The notes: a model not told the origin generated them from the letters alone. Positions 1-7,022 are shown, counted from the first letter of the stretch. The stretch: 7,766 nt of DNA from Desulfosporosinus sp. (GCA_003132105.1 PKWS01000301.1:1-7766); one strand, 5' to 3'. Numbers and translations: made by a program.

Positions 1-438
1 AAAAAAGCATTACTAAGAGGAATTTTGGGTATTCCCATCGGGGTCTTTATTATGACATTAATCGGTCTGCTTATTTCACAAACCTTTGGCAAACTTTCTC
101 TGGTTTCTCCGTTTCATTTAGGCAATTTCTCCGACTTAACAGTATATTCTCTCCAGTTTGTATTAAGTTGCCTGATGGGCTTTGCCTTTGCGATCTCCTC
201 CGCATACTTTCAAGTTGAAAACTGGAGCACTGCCAAACAAACTTTCTTACATTTTATCACAATTTCAGTTGTTTATTTTCCATCAGCGATTTACCTAGGA
301 TGGGTGGAGTTAAAACCATTATCCATGATTGTTTTTGTAGCAATCTTTATTGGAATCTATCTAACAATTTGGTTAGCTCAATTCTCTGCCCTCAAAAGAA
401 AAATACAAAGTTTGAATACCAGTTTAAAGGAACAATAA
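1..438 (+). CDS. DUF3021-like four-helix membrane protein, 5' end cut by window edge
   Basis: The frame is open from base 1 (it begins Lys-Lys-Ala-Leu-Leu-Arg-Gly) to the TAA at 436-438, giving 145 residues. A TTG at 25 could serve as a start, but the basic residues before it look like the usual N-terminus of this family, so the real start probably lies just left of the window. Four hydrophobic segments can be seen at about residues 7-27, 48-69, 82-105 and 106-127, with a charged C-terminal tail. Length and helix layout fit DUF3021, a family of small integral membrane proteins often found beside LytTR-type regulators or ABC transporters; its biochemical role is not established. No terminator is evident directly after the stop. 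The family assignment rests on my recognition of the sequence pattern. Confidence 0.75.
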   Translation, partial: KKALLRGILGIPIGVFIMTLIGLLISQTFGKLSLVSPFHLGNFSDLTVYSLQFVLSCLMGFAFAISSAYFQVENWSTAKQTFLHFITISVVYFPSAIYLGWVELKPLSMIVFVAIFIGIYLTIWLAQFSALKRKIQSLNTSLKEQ

Positions 439-589
439 ACAACCGCCAACTGCCCCTTGGTAGGGTATCTATGGTAAATATAAGAGGCAGCGCTTACCCA
501 TGCACGAGACATGCTCGCTTACCATATTATGGGATATAAACTTCAATCATTGATCAGGAGAAATATCTTTTATGGAAGGAGTTGCTCTT

Positions 590-730
590 ATGTTTGGTTT
601 TGGGTTTCTTCCCTTTGCTCTAGGTCTTGGTTTAGGGTCTATAGCGTCGCCTCGCTATTACCCTTATTCATATCCGTATCCTTATTCGTATCCTTATCCA
701 TATCCGTATCGTTACAGGGGATGGTATTAG
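590..730 (+). CDS. Small Tyr/Pro-repeat protein (46 aa), spore-coat-like in composition
   Basis: The 46-residue product has two parts. Residues 1-20 are hydrophobic and Gly/Phe/Leu-rich (MFGFGFLPFALGLGLGSIAS) and could insert in or lie on a membrane. Residues 23-46 are a Tyr-Pro alternation (YPYSYPYPYSYP and so on) ending in Arg-Gly-Trp-Tyr. I chose the ATG at 590 because a GGAAGGAG box at 574-581 sits 8 nt upstream. An in-frame ATG at 572, with AGGAG at 556-560 and an 11-nt gap, would add six residues. Small proteins with a Gly/Phe head and a Tyr/Pro tail occur in Bacilli and Clostridia and often resemble spore coat or envelope structural peptides; that role here is inference from composition. 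A strong hairpin follows 24 nt after the stop, which supports a real monocistronic gene. Confidence 0.7.
   Translation: MFGFGFLPFALGLGLGSIASPRYYPYSYPYPYSYPYPYPYRYRGWY
656..714 (+). repeat. Short tandem Tyr-Pro codon repeat inside the small protein gene
   Basis: Units of TAT-CC(T/G) and TAT-TC(A/G) alternate here and encode (Tyr-Pro/Ser)n. Third-position differences between units suggest the protein pattern is being kept rather than a very recent DNA slippage event. Confidence 0.7.
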
Positions 731-754
731 GATTTGAGTTAATAACGTCTATAC

Positions 755-794
755 AGTCAAAGAAGAGGAAGCAAGCGCTTCCTCTTCTTTGACT
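755..794 (+). terminator. Rho-independent terminator, perfect 18-bp hairpin
   Basis: Arms 755-772 and 777-794 are exact reverse complements, with a 4-nt loop AAGC at 773-776. The stem is A-rich at its foot, GC-rich at the tip, and T-rich on the 3' side. It begins 24 nt after the stop of the Tyr/Pro-rich protein. The T-run beyond the stem is short (TTT), so termination relies on the T-rich 3' arm. The symmetry means it could act in both directions. Confidence 0.8.
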
Positions 795-806
795 TTCGCG
801 GGAACG

Positions 807-947
807 ATGCTGAATCTCTTTACTTTTGGAATGTCACTTTTAATAATTACTATATATTACGGGATTATTATACCAATTCAATACCGGTTCGGTTATGAAA
901 AAACAAGATATGTATCCCTGTTTCTAATATTTCCAGCTCCTTTGTAG
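807..947 (+). pseudogene. Probable remnant of an ABC-2 family transporter permease (46 codons)
   Basis: The open frame from the ATG at 807 to the TAG at 945-947 reads as one transmembrane helix (LFTFGMSLLIITIYYGIIIP) followed by QYRFGYEKTRYVS and a hydrophobic stretch cut off after about ten residues. The helix followed by a Pro-x-x-(Y/F)-(K/R)-F-G-Y-E-K-x-R-Y motif is what I associate with the C-terminal half of ABC-2 type permeases of about 200 residues. No ribosome binding site precedes it, the frame upstream runs into the terminator hairpin, and stops follow soon after the TAG, so it looks like an internal leftover of a deleted gene. An expressed single-helix peptide is the alternative. 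The family call is from memory of the motif. Confidence 0.45.
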
Positions 948-968
948 TTCCTAGTATAGCTCTTTAAT

Positions 969-993
969 AAGCCACGGGTAATTCCCGTGGCTT
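969..993 (-). terminator. Hairpin ending the beta-oxidation operon
   Basis: A perfect 10-bp inverted repeat (AAGCCACGGG, 969-978, pairing with 984-993) encloses the 5-nt loop TAATT. It lies 35 nt past the stop of the CoA-transferase gene on the - strand. The T-tract in that direction is poor, so it may be a weak terminator or a 3'-end stabilising hairpin. Confidence 0.6.
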
Positions 994-1028
994 GAAAATT
1001 CATTATGTTGTATCACCTAAATCCGTGA

Positions 1029-2393
1029 TTAGGAAACTGGACTAGAATTCTTGACGCTGGGAAATGGAAAGAAATTCTTTTTCATATTGGCAAGCAATTC
1101 CCCACGCAGGTCAGGATGAGCTATAGCGATTAACGCTTTAGCCCGTTCCCGTCTAGTCTTATTCCTCAAGTTGGCAATTCCATACTCGGTAATTACGTAC
1201 TGGGCAAAGGTTCGAGGAACAGTGACCGGGCTCCCGATCGGTAATTCTGGGACTATGCCGGAAACTAGGCTACCATCCTTCATTTTTCTGGCCGAACTTA
1301 GCAATGTAATTCCTTTGCCACCCGGTGACCAATAGGAACCGATCATAAAGTCCAGTTGGCCCCCGGTGCCACTTATCTGCTGATGTCCCAGGCCTTCCGA
1401 GTTGATTTGACCGCTGAGGTCCACCATAAGCGCCATATTCATGGCAACCATATTCGGATGTTGAGCAACAACAAGAGGGCTGTTGGTATAGGACGCAGGG
1501 TAAAACTCGCAGGAGGGATTACTATTAACATAATCATACATATCCTGGTCACCCATGCAGAATGTTGCTACAGTTACGCCTTTATGAATTGGCTTTCTTT
1601 TATTAGTAATAACTCCTGTTTCAACAAGATTTCGCAGTCCGATTGGAAACATCTCAGTAATAACGCCAAGATCCTTTTTTCCTTTTAGGCCACTGACTAT
1701 TGCTTCCGGAATACCTCCAATACCCATTTGAATTGTATCTCCGTCATTAATTAACTCCAGTACATACTTGGCAATGGTTTTTTCTATTTCTGACGGTTCA
1801 CCTCGCCCAAAGTAGGGCATGGGCTTTGAATTTTCCACAAAATAGTCAAATTCTGAAATATGCATCCAGTTATTTCCGAAAACAGTCGGCATTTGATCGT
1901 TGACCTCTCCTATGGTAACGCGCTGCTTACCGGACGCTCTGCCCTGTCTAATAGTTTCCATCGTGTAAAAATTAGTTAATCCGAGATTAACATAACCCTG
2001 GGCATTGGGTGGCGTAACCATAGCAATAAATACGTCAGCCCTGCTTGAGAATTTGTCAGCTAGATCAAAAGTCGTACACGGTAAAAAATCGGCCTGCCTA
2101 GTACTTCCCATTTTTCGACTTGCTGCCGTAGCAAAACCCGGGGCATAGTTTATATGTCCGTCAATTCCGGCCATGTATTCAGGATCATAAAGTTTAGAAG
2201 GACGTATCTGCACCGTATCACTAATCCAAACATCTCGTAATTCTTCGTGCCGTTCAAATATAGCATTATACATATCAGGCGAACACGCTCCCACGGCTAG
2301 GCCAGTGCCAACAACATCTCCGGATTTTATAGTCGCGGCCGCTCCTTTAAGAGAAGTCACTTTTTTTCGATATTTCTGCTCCCAAGTCGACAT
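1029..2393 (-). CDS. Acetyl-CoA hydrolase/transferase family CoA-transferase (454 aa)
   Basis: This looks like a family I CoA-transferase of the acetyl-CoA hydrolase / 4-hydroxybutyrate CoA-transferase type, moving CoA between acetyl-CoA (or another acyl-CoA) and a carboxylate through a glutamyl-CoA thioester. Visible are the glycine motif GIGGIP (residues 224-229), an I-T-E-M-F-P stretch whose Glu247 aligns by eye with the catalytic glutamate, and SGTGGQLDF (341-349), typical of the C-terminal half. I start at the ATG at 2393, which has AAGGAGG (2402-2408) 8 nt upstream; the in-frame ATG at 2411 would place that site inside the gene. The full-length protein is intact. As last gene of the operon it likely activates the substrate acid or conserves the thioester of the product without ATP. 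The exact substrate pair cannot be read from sequence. Confidence 0.9.
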   Translation of the reverse strand: MSTWEQKYRKKVTSLKGAAATIKSGDVVGTGLAVGACSPDMYNAIFERHEELRDVWISDTVQIRPSKLYDPEYMAGIDGHINYAPGFATAASRKMGSTRQADFLPCTTFDLADKFSSRADVFIAMVTPPNAQGYVNLGLTNFYTMETIRQGRASGKQRVTIGEVNDQMPTVFGNNWMHISEFDYFVENSKPMPYFGRGEPSEIEKTIAKYVLELINDGDTIQMGIGGIPEAIVSGLKGKKDLGVITEMFPIGLRNLVETGVITNKRKPIHKGVTVATFCMGDQDMYDYVNSNPSCEFYPASYTNSPLVVAQHPNMVAMNMALMVDLSGQINSEGLGHQQISGTGGQLDFMIGSYWSPGGKGITLLSSARKMKDGSLVSGIVPELPIGSPVTVPRTFAQYVITEYGIANLRNKTRRERAKALIAIAHPDLRGELLANMKKNFFPFPSVKNSSPVS

Positions 2394-2449
2394 AAATATC
2401 CCCTCCTTCAATTTTTTGGCAATGTGGATTAGCCTCGGTTCCGCTCAAA

Positions 2450-2475
2450 TGCTTGGTACCAGATGACTCCAAGCA
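2450..2475 (-). other. Intercistronic hairpin before the CoA-transferase gene
   Basis: Seven-bp perfect arms (TGCTTGG 2450-2456, CCAAGCA 2469-2475) enclose a 12-nt loop in the 111-nt gap between the DUF35 and CoA-transferase genes, the largest gap in the operon. No T-tract follows, so it is not an obvious terminator. It may be an mRNA processing or stability element, or chance. Confidence 0.3.
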
Positions 2476-2504
2476 ACACCCTTCCTGGTTCCCGTTATTT
2501 TAAG

Positions 2505-2915
2505 TTATAACGCAAAACTAAATACCGGTCTGGCAGAATCACCAGCCGAATACTTGTCTCCTGGGAATACTTTATGTCCTAGTTTGACCCTTTTCCCAAT
2601 CAGATCCATGCTTATCGTTCTTGGATCAATATCAAACAGATTTCCCATTATCCATGGTCCCTCATCGAGTTCAACCATTACAATAGTAATAGGTATTTCA
2701 TTCTCACGACCCTCAGAATTAATATAGGATGTAGTGAAGGTAACAACTTTCCCTTCGCCCTTTAGTTCAACAATTTCTTGATTTGTACTGGTACAGTTTT
2801 GGCAAACCATCATCGGTGGACAAGTAACCGTCCCACAATCATTACACTTCAATCCCAGTAACTTATCCTTCTTGAGTGCTTTACTATAATCTTGAAAAAT
2901 AATCTTATATTCCAC
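2505..2915 (-). CDS. DUF35 zinc-ribbon / OB-fold acyl-CoA-associated protein (136 aa)
   Basis: The N-terminal helix-like segment (residues 1-20) is followed by a zinc ribbon with Cys24-x2-Cys27 and Cys38-x2-Cys41. From about residue 48 there is an OB-fold domain (GEGKVVTFTTSY; PITIVMVELDEGPWIMGNL; GKRVKLG). This architecture is that of DUF35 proteins such as ChsH2, and of the archaeal DUF35 proteins that bridge thiolase and HMG-CoA synthase; they bind acyl-CoA or complete the active site of a thiolase-fold partner. Here it directly follows the thiolase gene with a 13-nt gap. It starts with GTG, and its ribosome binding site, an A3G6 run, overlaps the thiolase stop codon, so the two are probably translationally coupled and form a complex. 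No ATG offers a better start. Confidence 0.9.
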   Translation of the reverse strand: MEYKIIFQDYSKALKKDKLLGLKCNDCGTVTCPPMMVCQNCTSTNQEIVELKGEGKVVTFTTSYINSEGRENEIPITIVMVELDEGPWIMGNLFDIDPRTISMDLIGKRVKLGHKVFPGDKYSAGDSARPVFSFAL

Positions 2916-2928
2916 ATTAATCCCCCCT

Positions 2929-4104
2929 TTATTCTGCTGAGAAGATGACGCTAACTAGCACTCCATCTCCACCCAAAGTATCCATAAGCGCGTGTTTGGC
3001 TCCTTCTACCTGTCTTCCTTGATCTGCCATTTGGCCTCGTAATTGACGGGTTAATTCATATGCCTGGGATACTCCTGTGGCTCCGATAGGATGTCCCTTG
3101 GACTTCAGTCCTCCAGACAAATTAATGGGTATCTTACCTCCCAGCCTGGTTTCACCTCTTTCCCAGGCTTCTCCAGCCTTACCGAATTCAAAGAATCCCA
3201 GTCCTTCGGCCGCAATTATGGCCGCTATACTGAAGCAGTCATGAAGTTCACATACGTCTATATCCTTCGGTGTCAACCCAGCCATCTTATATGCCTGTTC
3301 AGCCGCCAGTTCTCTAGCTCTGATCCTGGGAAGGTACTTATATTGAGAACTCAGCTTACCGGAGGAAGTCTGACCGATTCCAGTAATATAAACCGGCTTA
3401 TTGGTAAGTTTTTTAGCTACTTCTTCGGAAGCCAGGATAACTGCAGCTGCTCCGTCAGAGAATGGACAGGCATCCTGTAGTTGTATTGGTGTAGTGACCA
3501 TAAAACTTTTTAGAACATCCGCTTTGGTTATTTCCTTATGAATCTGAGCATTGGGATTTTTCAAACCATACTCGTGAGATTGAACTGATACCGCTGCCAT
3601 CTGTTCTTTGAGCCTCTCTAGAGGTATTCCATATCTATCTGCATAAAGGTGTGCTAGCAAACCAAACGCAGCCGGAAATGTAAAGCCTGCCGGGAACTCG
3701 TAACGGCTATCTCCAAACATAGCAAATGTTCGTGTTGCTAACGCAGTACCCATAGCAGTTGCTCGTTCCACACCACCTACCAGTACGATGTCATAATAAC
3801 CTGAGGCTACCCACATATAGGCATCTCTTAAAGCTATACTTCCTGAAGCACAGGCACCTTCAAACCTGGTGGCTGGAACATTAAAACAGCCAATGTCGTT
3901 GGCAACAAATGATTGCACCATTCCCTGCCCTTCCGAAAAGTCTCCCAGGACATTCCCAACATTTATAGCTTGAATATCTTTAGGTTTTAGGTTTGATTCA
4001 ATGATTGCATCCATAGCTACCTCAGATAACATTTCTACAGATGTTTTAGGCGAGTTGAAACAAAATTTACTATGTCCCCCACCTAGCACAGCGACCTTCC
4101 TCAT
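2929..4104 (-). CDS. SCP-x-like thiolase / acetyl-CoA acetyltransferase (391 aa)
   Basis: A full-length thiolase-fold protein of the lipid-transfer (SCP-x) branch. Cys85 in EGACASGS is the expected acyl-accepting nucleophile. His288 lies in ELHDCFS, and His338 in GHPIGATG is the conserved GHP histidine. Near the C-terminus the sequence reads LGGDG, where classical thiolases carry the second catalytic cysteine (C-x-G), as is usual in this branch. It would cleave a 3-ketoacyl-CoA to acetyl-CoA plus a shortened acyl-CoA. SCP-x-type enzymes tolerate alpha-methyl branches. Keeping Cys and both His argues for thiolase rather than the related Ltp2-type aldol lyases, though the DUF35 partner is seen with both. 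Start ATG at 4104 has AAGGAGG (4112-4118) 7 nt upstream. Gap to the preceding dehydrogenase gene is 83 nt. Confidence 0.9.
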   Translation of the reverse strand: MRKVAVLGGGHSKFCFNSPKTSVEMLSEVAMDAIIESNLKPKDIQAINVGNVLGDFSEGQGMVQSFVANDIGCFNVPATRFEGACASGSIALRDAYMWVASGYYDIVLVGGVERATAMGTALATRTFAMFGDSRYEFPAGFTFPAAFGLLAHLYADRYGIPLERLKEQMAAVSVQSHEYGLKNPNAQIHKEITKADVLKSFMVTTPIQLQDACPFSDGAAAVILASEEVAKKLTNKPVYITGIGQTSSGKLSSQYKYLPRIRARELAAEQAYKMAGLTPKDIDVCELHDCFSIAAIIAAEGLGFFEFGKAGEAWERGETRLGGKIPINLSGGLKSKGHPIGATGVSQAYELTRQLRGQMADQGRQVEGAKHALMDTLGGDGVLVSVIFSAE

Positions 4105-4187
4105 AATTACTCCTCCTTTTCAGAATGTCTTTTCTCTTTGTAAGTGTTTTTTCTAGAACAGAACCTTGCATTTTACTCATGCCTAAC

Positions 4188-4955
4188 CTATCTAGGAGCC
4201 AGACGGATGGCCCCATCCAGGCGTATCGTTTCTCCATTTAACATAGGATTTTCAATAACCTGTTGTACGATCATGGCAAATTCTTGGGGTTTTCCTAACC
4301 TAGAGGGGAAAGGCACCATTTTCCCCAGGGATTCCTGAACATTTTCAGGAAGTTTATCCATCATTGGGGTTTTGAAGATTCCTGGGGCAATCGTACAGAT
4401 TCGTATTCCATCCCCAGCAAGATCCCGGGCTACGGGTAGGGTCATGCCTACCAGAGCAGCTTTACTGGCCGCATATGCAGCTTGACCAATTTGCCCATCA
4501 AATGCCGCAATAGAAGCAGTATTAACGATTACGCCTCTTCCTTCTTCATCATTTAGTTCATTCTTGAGCATTTTATCTGCAGCCAATCGCATCACATCAA
4601 AAGGTCCAATCAAGTTAACCTCTATGGCTTTTCTAAACAGTTCAAGGTTGTGAGGTCCTTTTTTACCGGCTATTTTCATACCCGGAGCTATGCCAGCACA
4701 ATTTATAACAATATCTATCGACTTAAATTGTTCCACTGCAAAGTTGATGGCTGCCTGAACCTCCTGGGAAACGGTAATATCTGTCTTGATAAATGCAGCA
4801 CTCTTTCCTAGTTCTTCTGCCAGCGAAGTCCCTCTTTCTTCATTTAAGTCCAGTAAAACAACCTGGGCACCTTTTTCGACCAGCATCCTAGCGGCAGCTT
4901 CTCCAAGTCCTGAAGCTCCGCCTGTGATAATAGCAGTTTTTCCCTCTATCTTCAT
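4188..4955 (-). CDS. HSD17B10-type short-chain 3-hydroxyacyl-CoA dehydrogenase (255 aa)
   Basis: A classical short-chain dehydrogenase/reductase with cofactor motif TGGASGLG (11-18), Asp36 ending strand beta-2 (NAD preference), NCAG (85-88), Asn114, and the catalytic Ser148, Tyr161 and Lys165 (YAASK). Several stretches resemble human HSD17B10, the mitochondrial 2-methyl-3-hydroxybutyryl-CoA dehydrogenase: NTASIAAFDGQIGQAAY, GMTLPVARDLAGDGIR, VPFPSRLG and the C-terminal NGETIRLDGAIR. It would oxidise 3-hydroxyacyl-CoA to 3-ketoacyl-CoA with NAD+, taking the place of the unrelated FadB/Hbd-type enzyme found in most butyrate operons. Start ATG at 4955 has GGAAGGAG (4965-4972) 9 nt upstream. The gene lies 51 nt after the acyl-CoA dehydrogenase. 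Function is well supported; preference for methyl-branched substrates is inference from the resemblance. Confidence 0.9.
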   Translation of the reverse strand: MKIEGKTAIITGGASGLGEAAARMLVEKGAQVVLLDLNEERGTSLAEELGKSAAFIKTDITVSQEVQAAINFAVEQFKSIDIVINCAGIAPGMKIAGKKGPHNLELFRKAIEVNLIGPFDVMRLAADKMLKNELNDEEGRGVIVNTASIAAFDGQIGQAAYAASKAALVGMTLPVARDLAGDGIRICTIAPGIFKTPMMDKLPENVQESLGKMVPFPSRLGKPQEFAMIVQQVIENPMLNGETIRLDGAIRLAPR

Positions 4956-5006
4956 GGTCTATTGCTCCTTCCTGATATTGTATTAAGGTAAGTGACTTAG
5001 CATAAA

Positions 5007-6149
5007 CTAGAGTCCCAAACCTCTACTGATAACCATTTTCATTACTTCGGATGTACCTGCGTATATAGTCTGAACTCTTGCATCAGTCCACATCCTGGAA
5101 ATTTCATATTCTTTGCAGAAGCCGTAACCACCAAACAGCTGCAGACAGCGTGATGCTACCCTGTTTTCCATCTCACAGATCCAGTATTTGGCCATGCTAA
5201 CTTCCTGCACAATACTCTTGCCTGCCATGTGTTGAAGTACCAATTGATCAAGGAAACTCCTTCCCACCTGAATTTCGCTGGCTATTTCAGCTAGGGTAAA
5301 CTGTGTATTCTGAAATTTGCTTAAAGGCTTACCGAAAACAACTCTTTCTTTAACATAGTTAAGGGTTAATTCAAGACATCTCTCAGCCGATACCTGCGCT
5401 ACAAGGGAAACCATAAGCCTCTCCTGCTGTAGCTTCTCCATAAGACATTTAAATCCATTTCCTTCCCCACCCAGCATATTCTCGGCAGGTACACGGCAAT
5501 CTTCAAAGAACATTTCAACAGTATCCTGAGCATGCAACCCTACTTTCGGGATTTGTTTGCTCTTGGTAAAGCCGGGCGTACCATCCTCTACCACAAAAAG
5601 GGTTATTCCTTTAGCACCTGCACCGGGATCAGTCTTGACTGCGAGTACTACCAAGTCTGCCAAAACCCCATTGGAGATAAAGACTTTCGAACCATTTATT
5701 ATATAGTCATTGCCGTCTTTGACAGCTTTGGTCCGCATGGCAGCGAGGTCAGAACCAGCTCCTGGTTCGGTCATCGCCACCGCCAGGATTTTCTCTCCAC
5801 TTGTCGCACCGGGTAGCCACCTGGCCTTTTGTTCGTCTGTACCATACGTACCTATATATGGAGCTACAAGATCACTGTGCAGCCATGCAAATACGCCTCT
5901 ACATCCCTGTCTGGCTATTTCTTCCGCAACTATAACTGAACAGAGAAAATCTGCACCTGCCCCACCATATTTTTCCTCCACCCACGGGCATAAATATCCA
6001 TTGTCTCCCATTTTTCTGAAGACTTCGCGGGAAACTATAGAATTTTCTTCCCACTCATCGTAATAAGGTACCATTTCACTTGCTACGAATTTCGAAAAAG
6101 CTTCTTGCAACATTTTGTGCTCATTACTAAAAGGTAAAATTCGTTCCAT
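5007..6149 (-). CDS. Acyl-CoA dehydrogenase (380 aa), LCAD/IVD-type catalytic base position
   Basis: A FAD-dependent acyl-CoA dehydrogenase making the 2,3-enoyl-CoA and passing electrons to an electron-transfer flavoprotein (no etf genes in the window). The N-terminal helical domain spans about residues 1-120. The beta domain carries the signature AMTEPGAGSDLAAM (125-138), and the C-terminal helical domain holds the second signature QLFGGYGFCKEYEISRMW (337-354). In MCAD/SCAD the catalytic Glu lies in Y-E-G-T; here the equivalent is Ala364 (IYAGTSEV). Glu243 in QQERL fits the alternative base position of long-chain and isovaleryl-CoA dehydrogenases. I start at the ATG at 6149, 7 nt from AAAGGAGG (6157-6164), giving the usual 380 residues; the in-frame ATG at 6197 is less likely. 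Gap to the preceding hydratase gene is 67 nt. Confidence 0.93.
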   Translation of the reverse strand: MERILPFSNEHKMLQEAFSKFVASEMVPYYDEWEENSIVSREVFRKMGDNGYLCPWVEEKYGGAGADFLCSVIVAEEIARQGCRGVFAWLHSDLVAPYIGTYGTDEQKARWLPGATSGEKILAVAMTEPGAGSDLAAMRTKAVKDGNDYIINGSKVFISNGVLADLVVLAVKTDPGAGAKGITLFVVEDGTPGFTKSKQIPKVGLHAQDTVEMFFEDCRVPAENMLGGEGNGFKCLMEKLQQERLMVSLVAQVSAERCLELTLNYVKERVVFGKPLSKFQNTQFTLAEIASEIQVGRSFLDQLVLQHMAGKSIVQEVSMAKYWICEMENRVASRCLQLFGGYGFCKEYEISRMWTDARVQTIYAGTSEVMKMVISRGLGL

Positions 6150-6216
6150 TACATTTCCTCCTTTCATATCCAGATAAACTCCCCCGGATAATAACAATGA
6201 CCATATCTGAGTTTGC

Positions 6217-6998
6217 TTATCTCTCTTTAAACTGGGGCTTTCTCTTTTGGATAAAGGCGTTCATACCTTCCTCCTGGTCTCCTGTGCTAAAACAAATTGC
6301 AAAAATATTAGCTTCTATGGTCATAGCCCTATCTATGTCGGTCTGCATTCCTTCATTGATAGCCATTTTGCTAGAGCGAACTGCCAGCTGCCCCTTGGAT
6401 AGAATTTTATTAGCGATATCCTTTACATAATTCATCAGGTTACCTGCAGATACCACTTCATTAACTAGCCCCACACGCAGAGCTTCTGCTGCGTCGATAA
6501 CGTCACCCGTATAATGCATTTGTTTGGCTATACCCACACCCACTAGGCGAGGCAAACGCTGGGTCCCTCCGAATCCCGAGTTACTCCAAGACCCACCTCG
6601 GGTTGCCCAAATTTTGCATTTATGGATGCAATACGAAAATCACTAGCCAGAGCGAGCTCACAACCACCTCCCAAGCAAAAACCGTTAATAGCAGCAATTA
6701 TGGGTTTAGACAAAGTCTCCATTTTTCTCAATACTGCCTGACCAAATACCGCAAACTCTCGTGCTTCAACCGTAGTTAGGTTTTTTAAATAAGCAATATC
6801 CCCTCCAGCCACAAATGCTTTTTCTCCTGCTCCCGTGAGAATTATTACTTTTATTTCATCATCGGTGGCCATCGAATCAACAGCCTGAGAAAGCTCCTCA
6901 ACAGTAATCCTATCCAAAGCATTAAGGAATTTCGGACGATTTATGGTAATTATTCCAATTCCCGCTTCCTTGCTCAGGAGAATATTTGTATAACTCAT
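6217..6998 (-). pseudogene. Enoyl-CoA hydratase/isomerase (crotonase), disrupted by a one-base frameshift
   Basis: First gene of the operon; crotonase-fold enzymes add water across 2-enoyl-CoA. The first piece runs from the ATG at 6998 (AAGGAG at 7009-7014, 10 nt upstream) and holds AFVAGGDIAYL, GFCLGGGCELA with Glu114, and FGQPEVGLG with Glu134. The two glutamates sit 20 apart, as do Glu144/Glu164 in rat crotonase. After Gly-Val-Thr140 it goes out of frame and stops at 6543. The expected continuation, P-G-F-G-G-T-Q-R-L-P-R-L-V-G, is present in another frame and runs to the TAA at 6217. Restoring one C (one G on the + strand near 6578) gives an uninterrupted 260-residue protein, the normal length. 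The truncated product would lack the C-terminal trimerisation helices. A sequencing error is equally possible. An upstream ATG at 7022 is less likely than 6998. Confidence 0.88.
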
Positions 6999-7022
6999 AG
7001 AATTTAATCTCCTTTTTGCCAT

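Noticed and set aside
457..484. Sigma-A-like boxes TTGGTA-N16-TATAAG before the Tyr/Pro gene
   Set aside because: The -35 box is weak and the distance to the start is about 100 nt; not strong enough to annotate.
491..523. Direct repeat CGCTTACC (491-498 and 516-523) as an attachment site or array
   Set aside because: Only two 8-nt copies, with no recombinase gene or further copies nearby; probably chance.
511..792. 93-codon + strand ORF over the Tyr/Pro gene
   Set aside because: It is an out-of-frame reading of the YP-repeat gene that runs through the terminator hairpin; its Ser/Val/Leu repeats are a by-product of the tandem repeat.
1356..1688. 110-codon + strand ORF inside the CoA-transferase gene
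   Set aside because: It is antisense to a well-supported full-length gene and shows no family features; the same holds for the + strand ORFs at 3091-3480, 5532-5816 and 5710-6063.
6217..6555. Separate short gene starting at Leu/TTG 6555
   Set aside because: The sequence is the exact continuation of the crotonase in another frame, and there is no ribosome binding site; it is treated as the 3' part of the frameshifted gene.
6543..6600. Programmed -1 frameshifting in the crotonase gene
   Set aside because: No X-XXY-YYZ slippery heptamer or downstream pseudoknot is seen, and crotonases are not known to use recoding; mutation or sequencing error is simpler.
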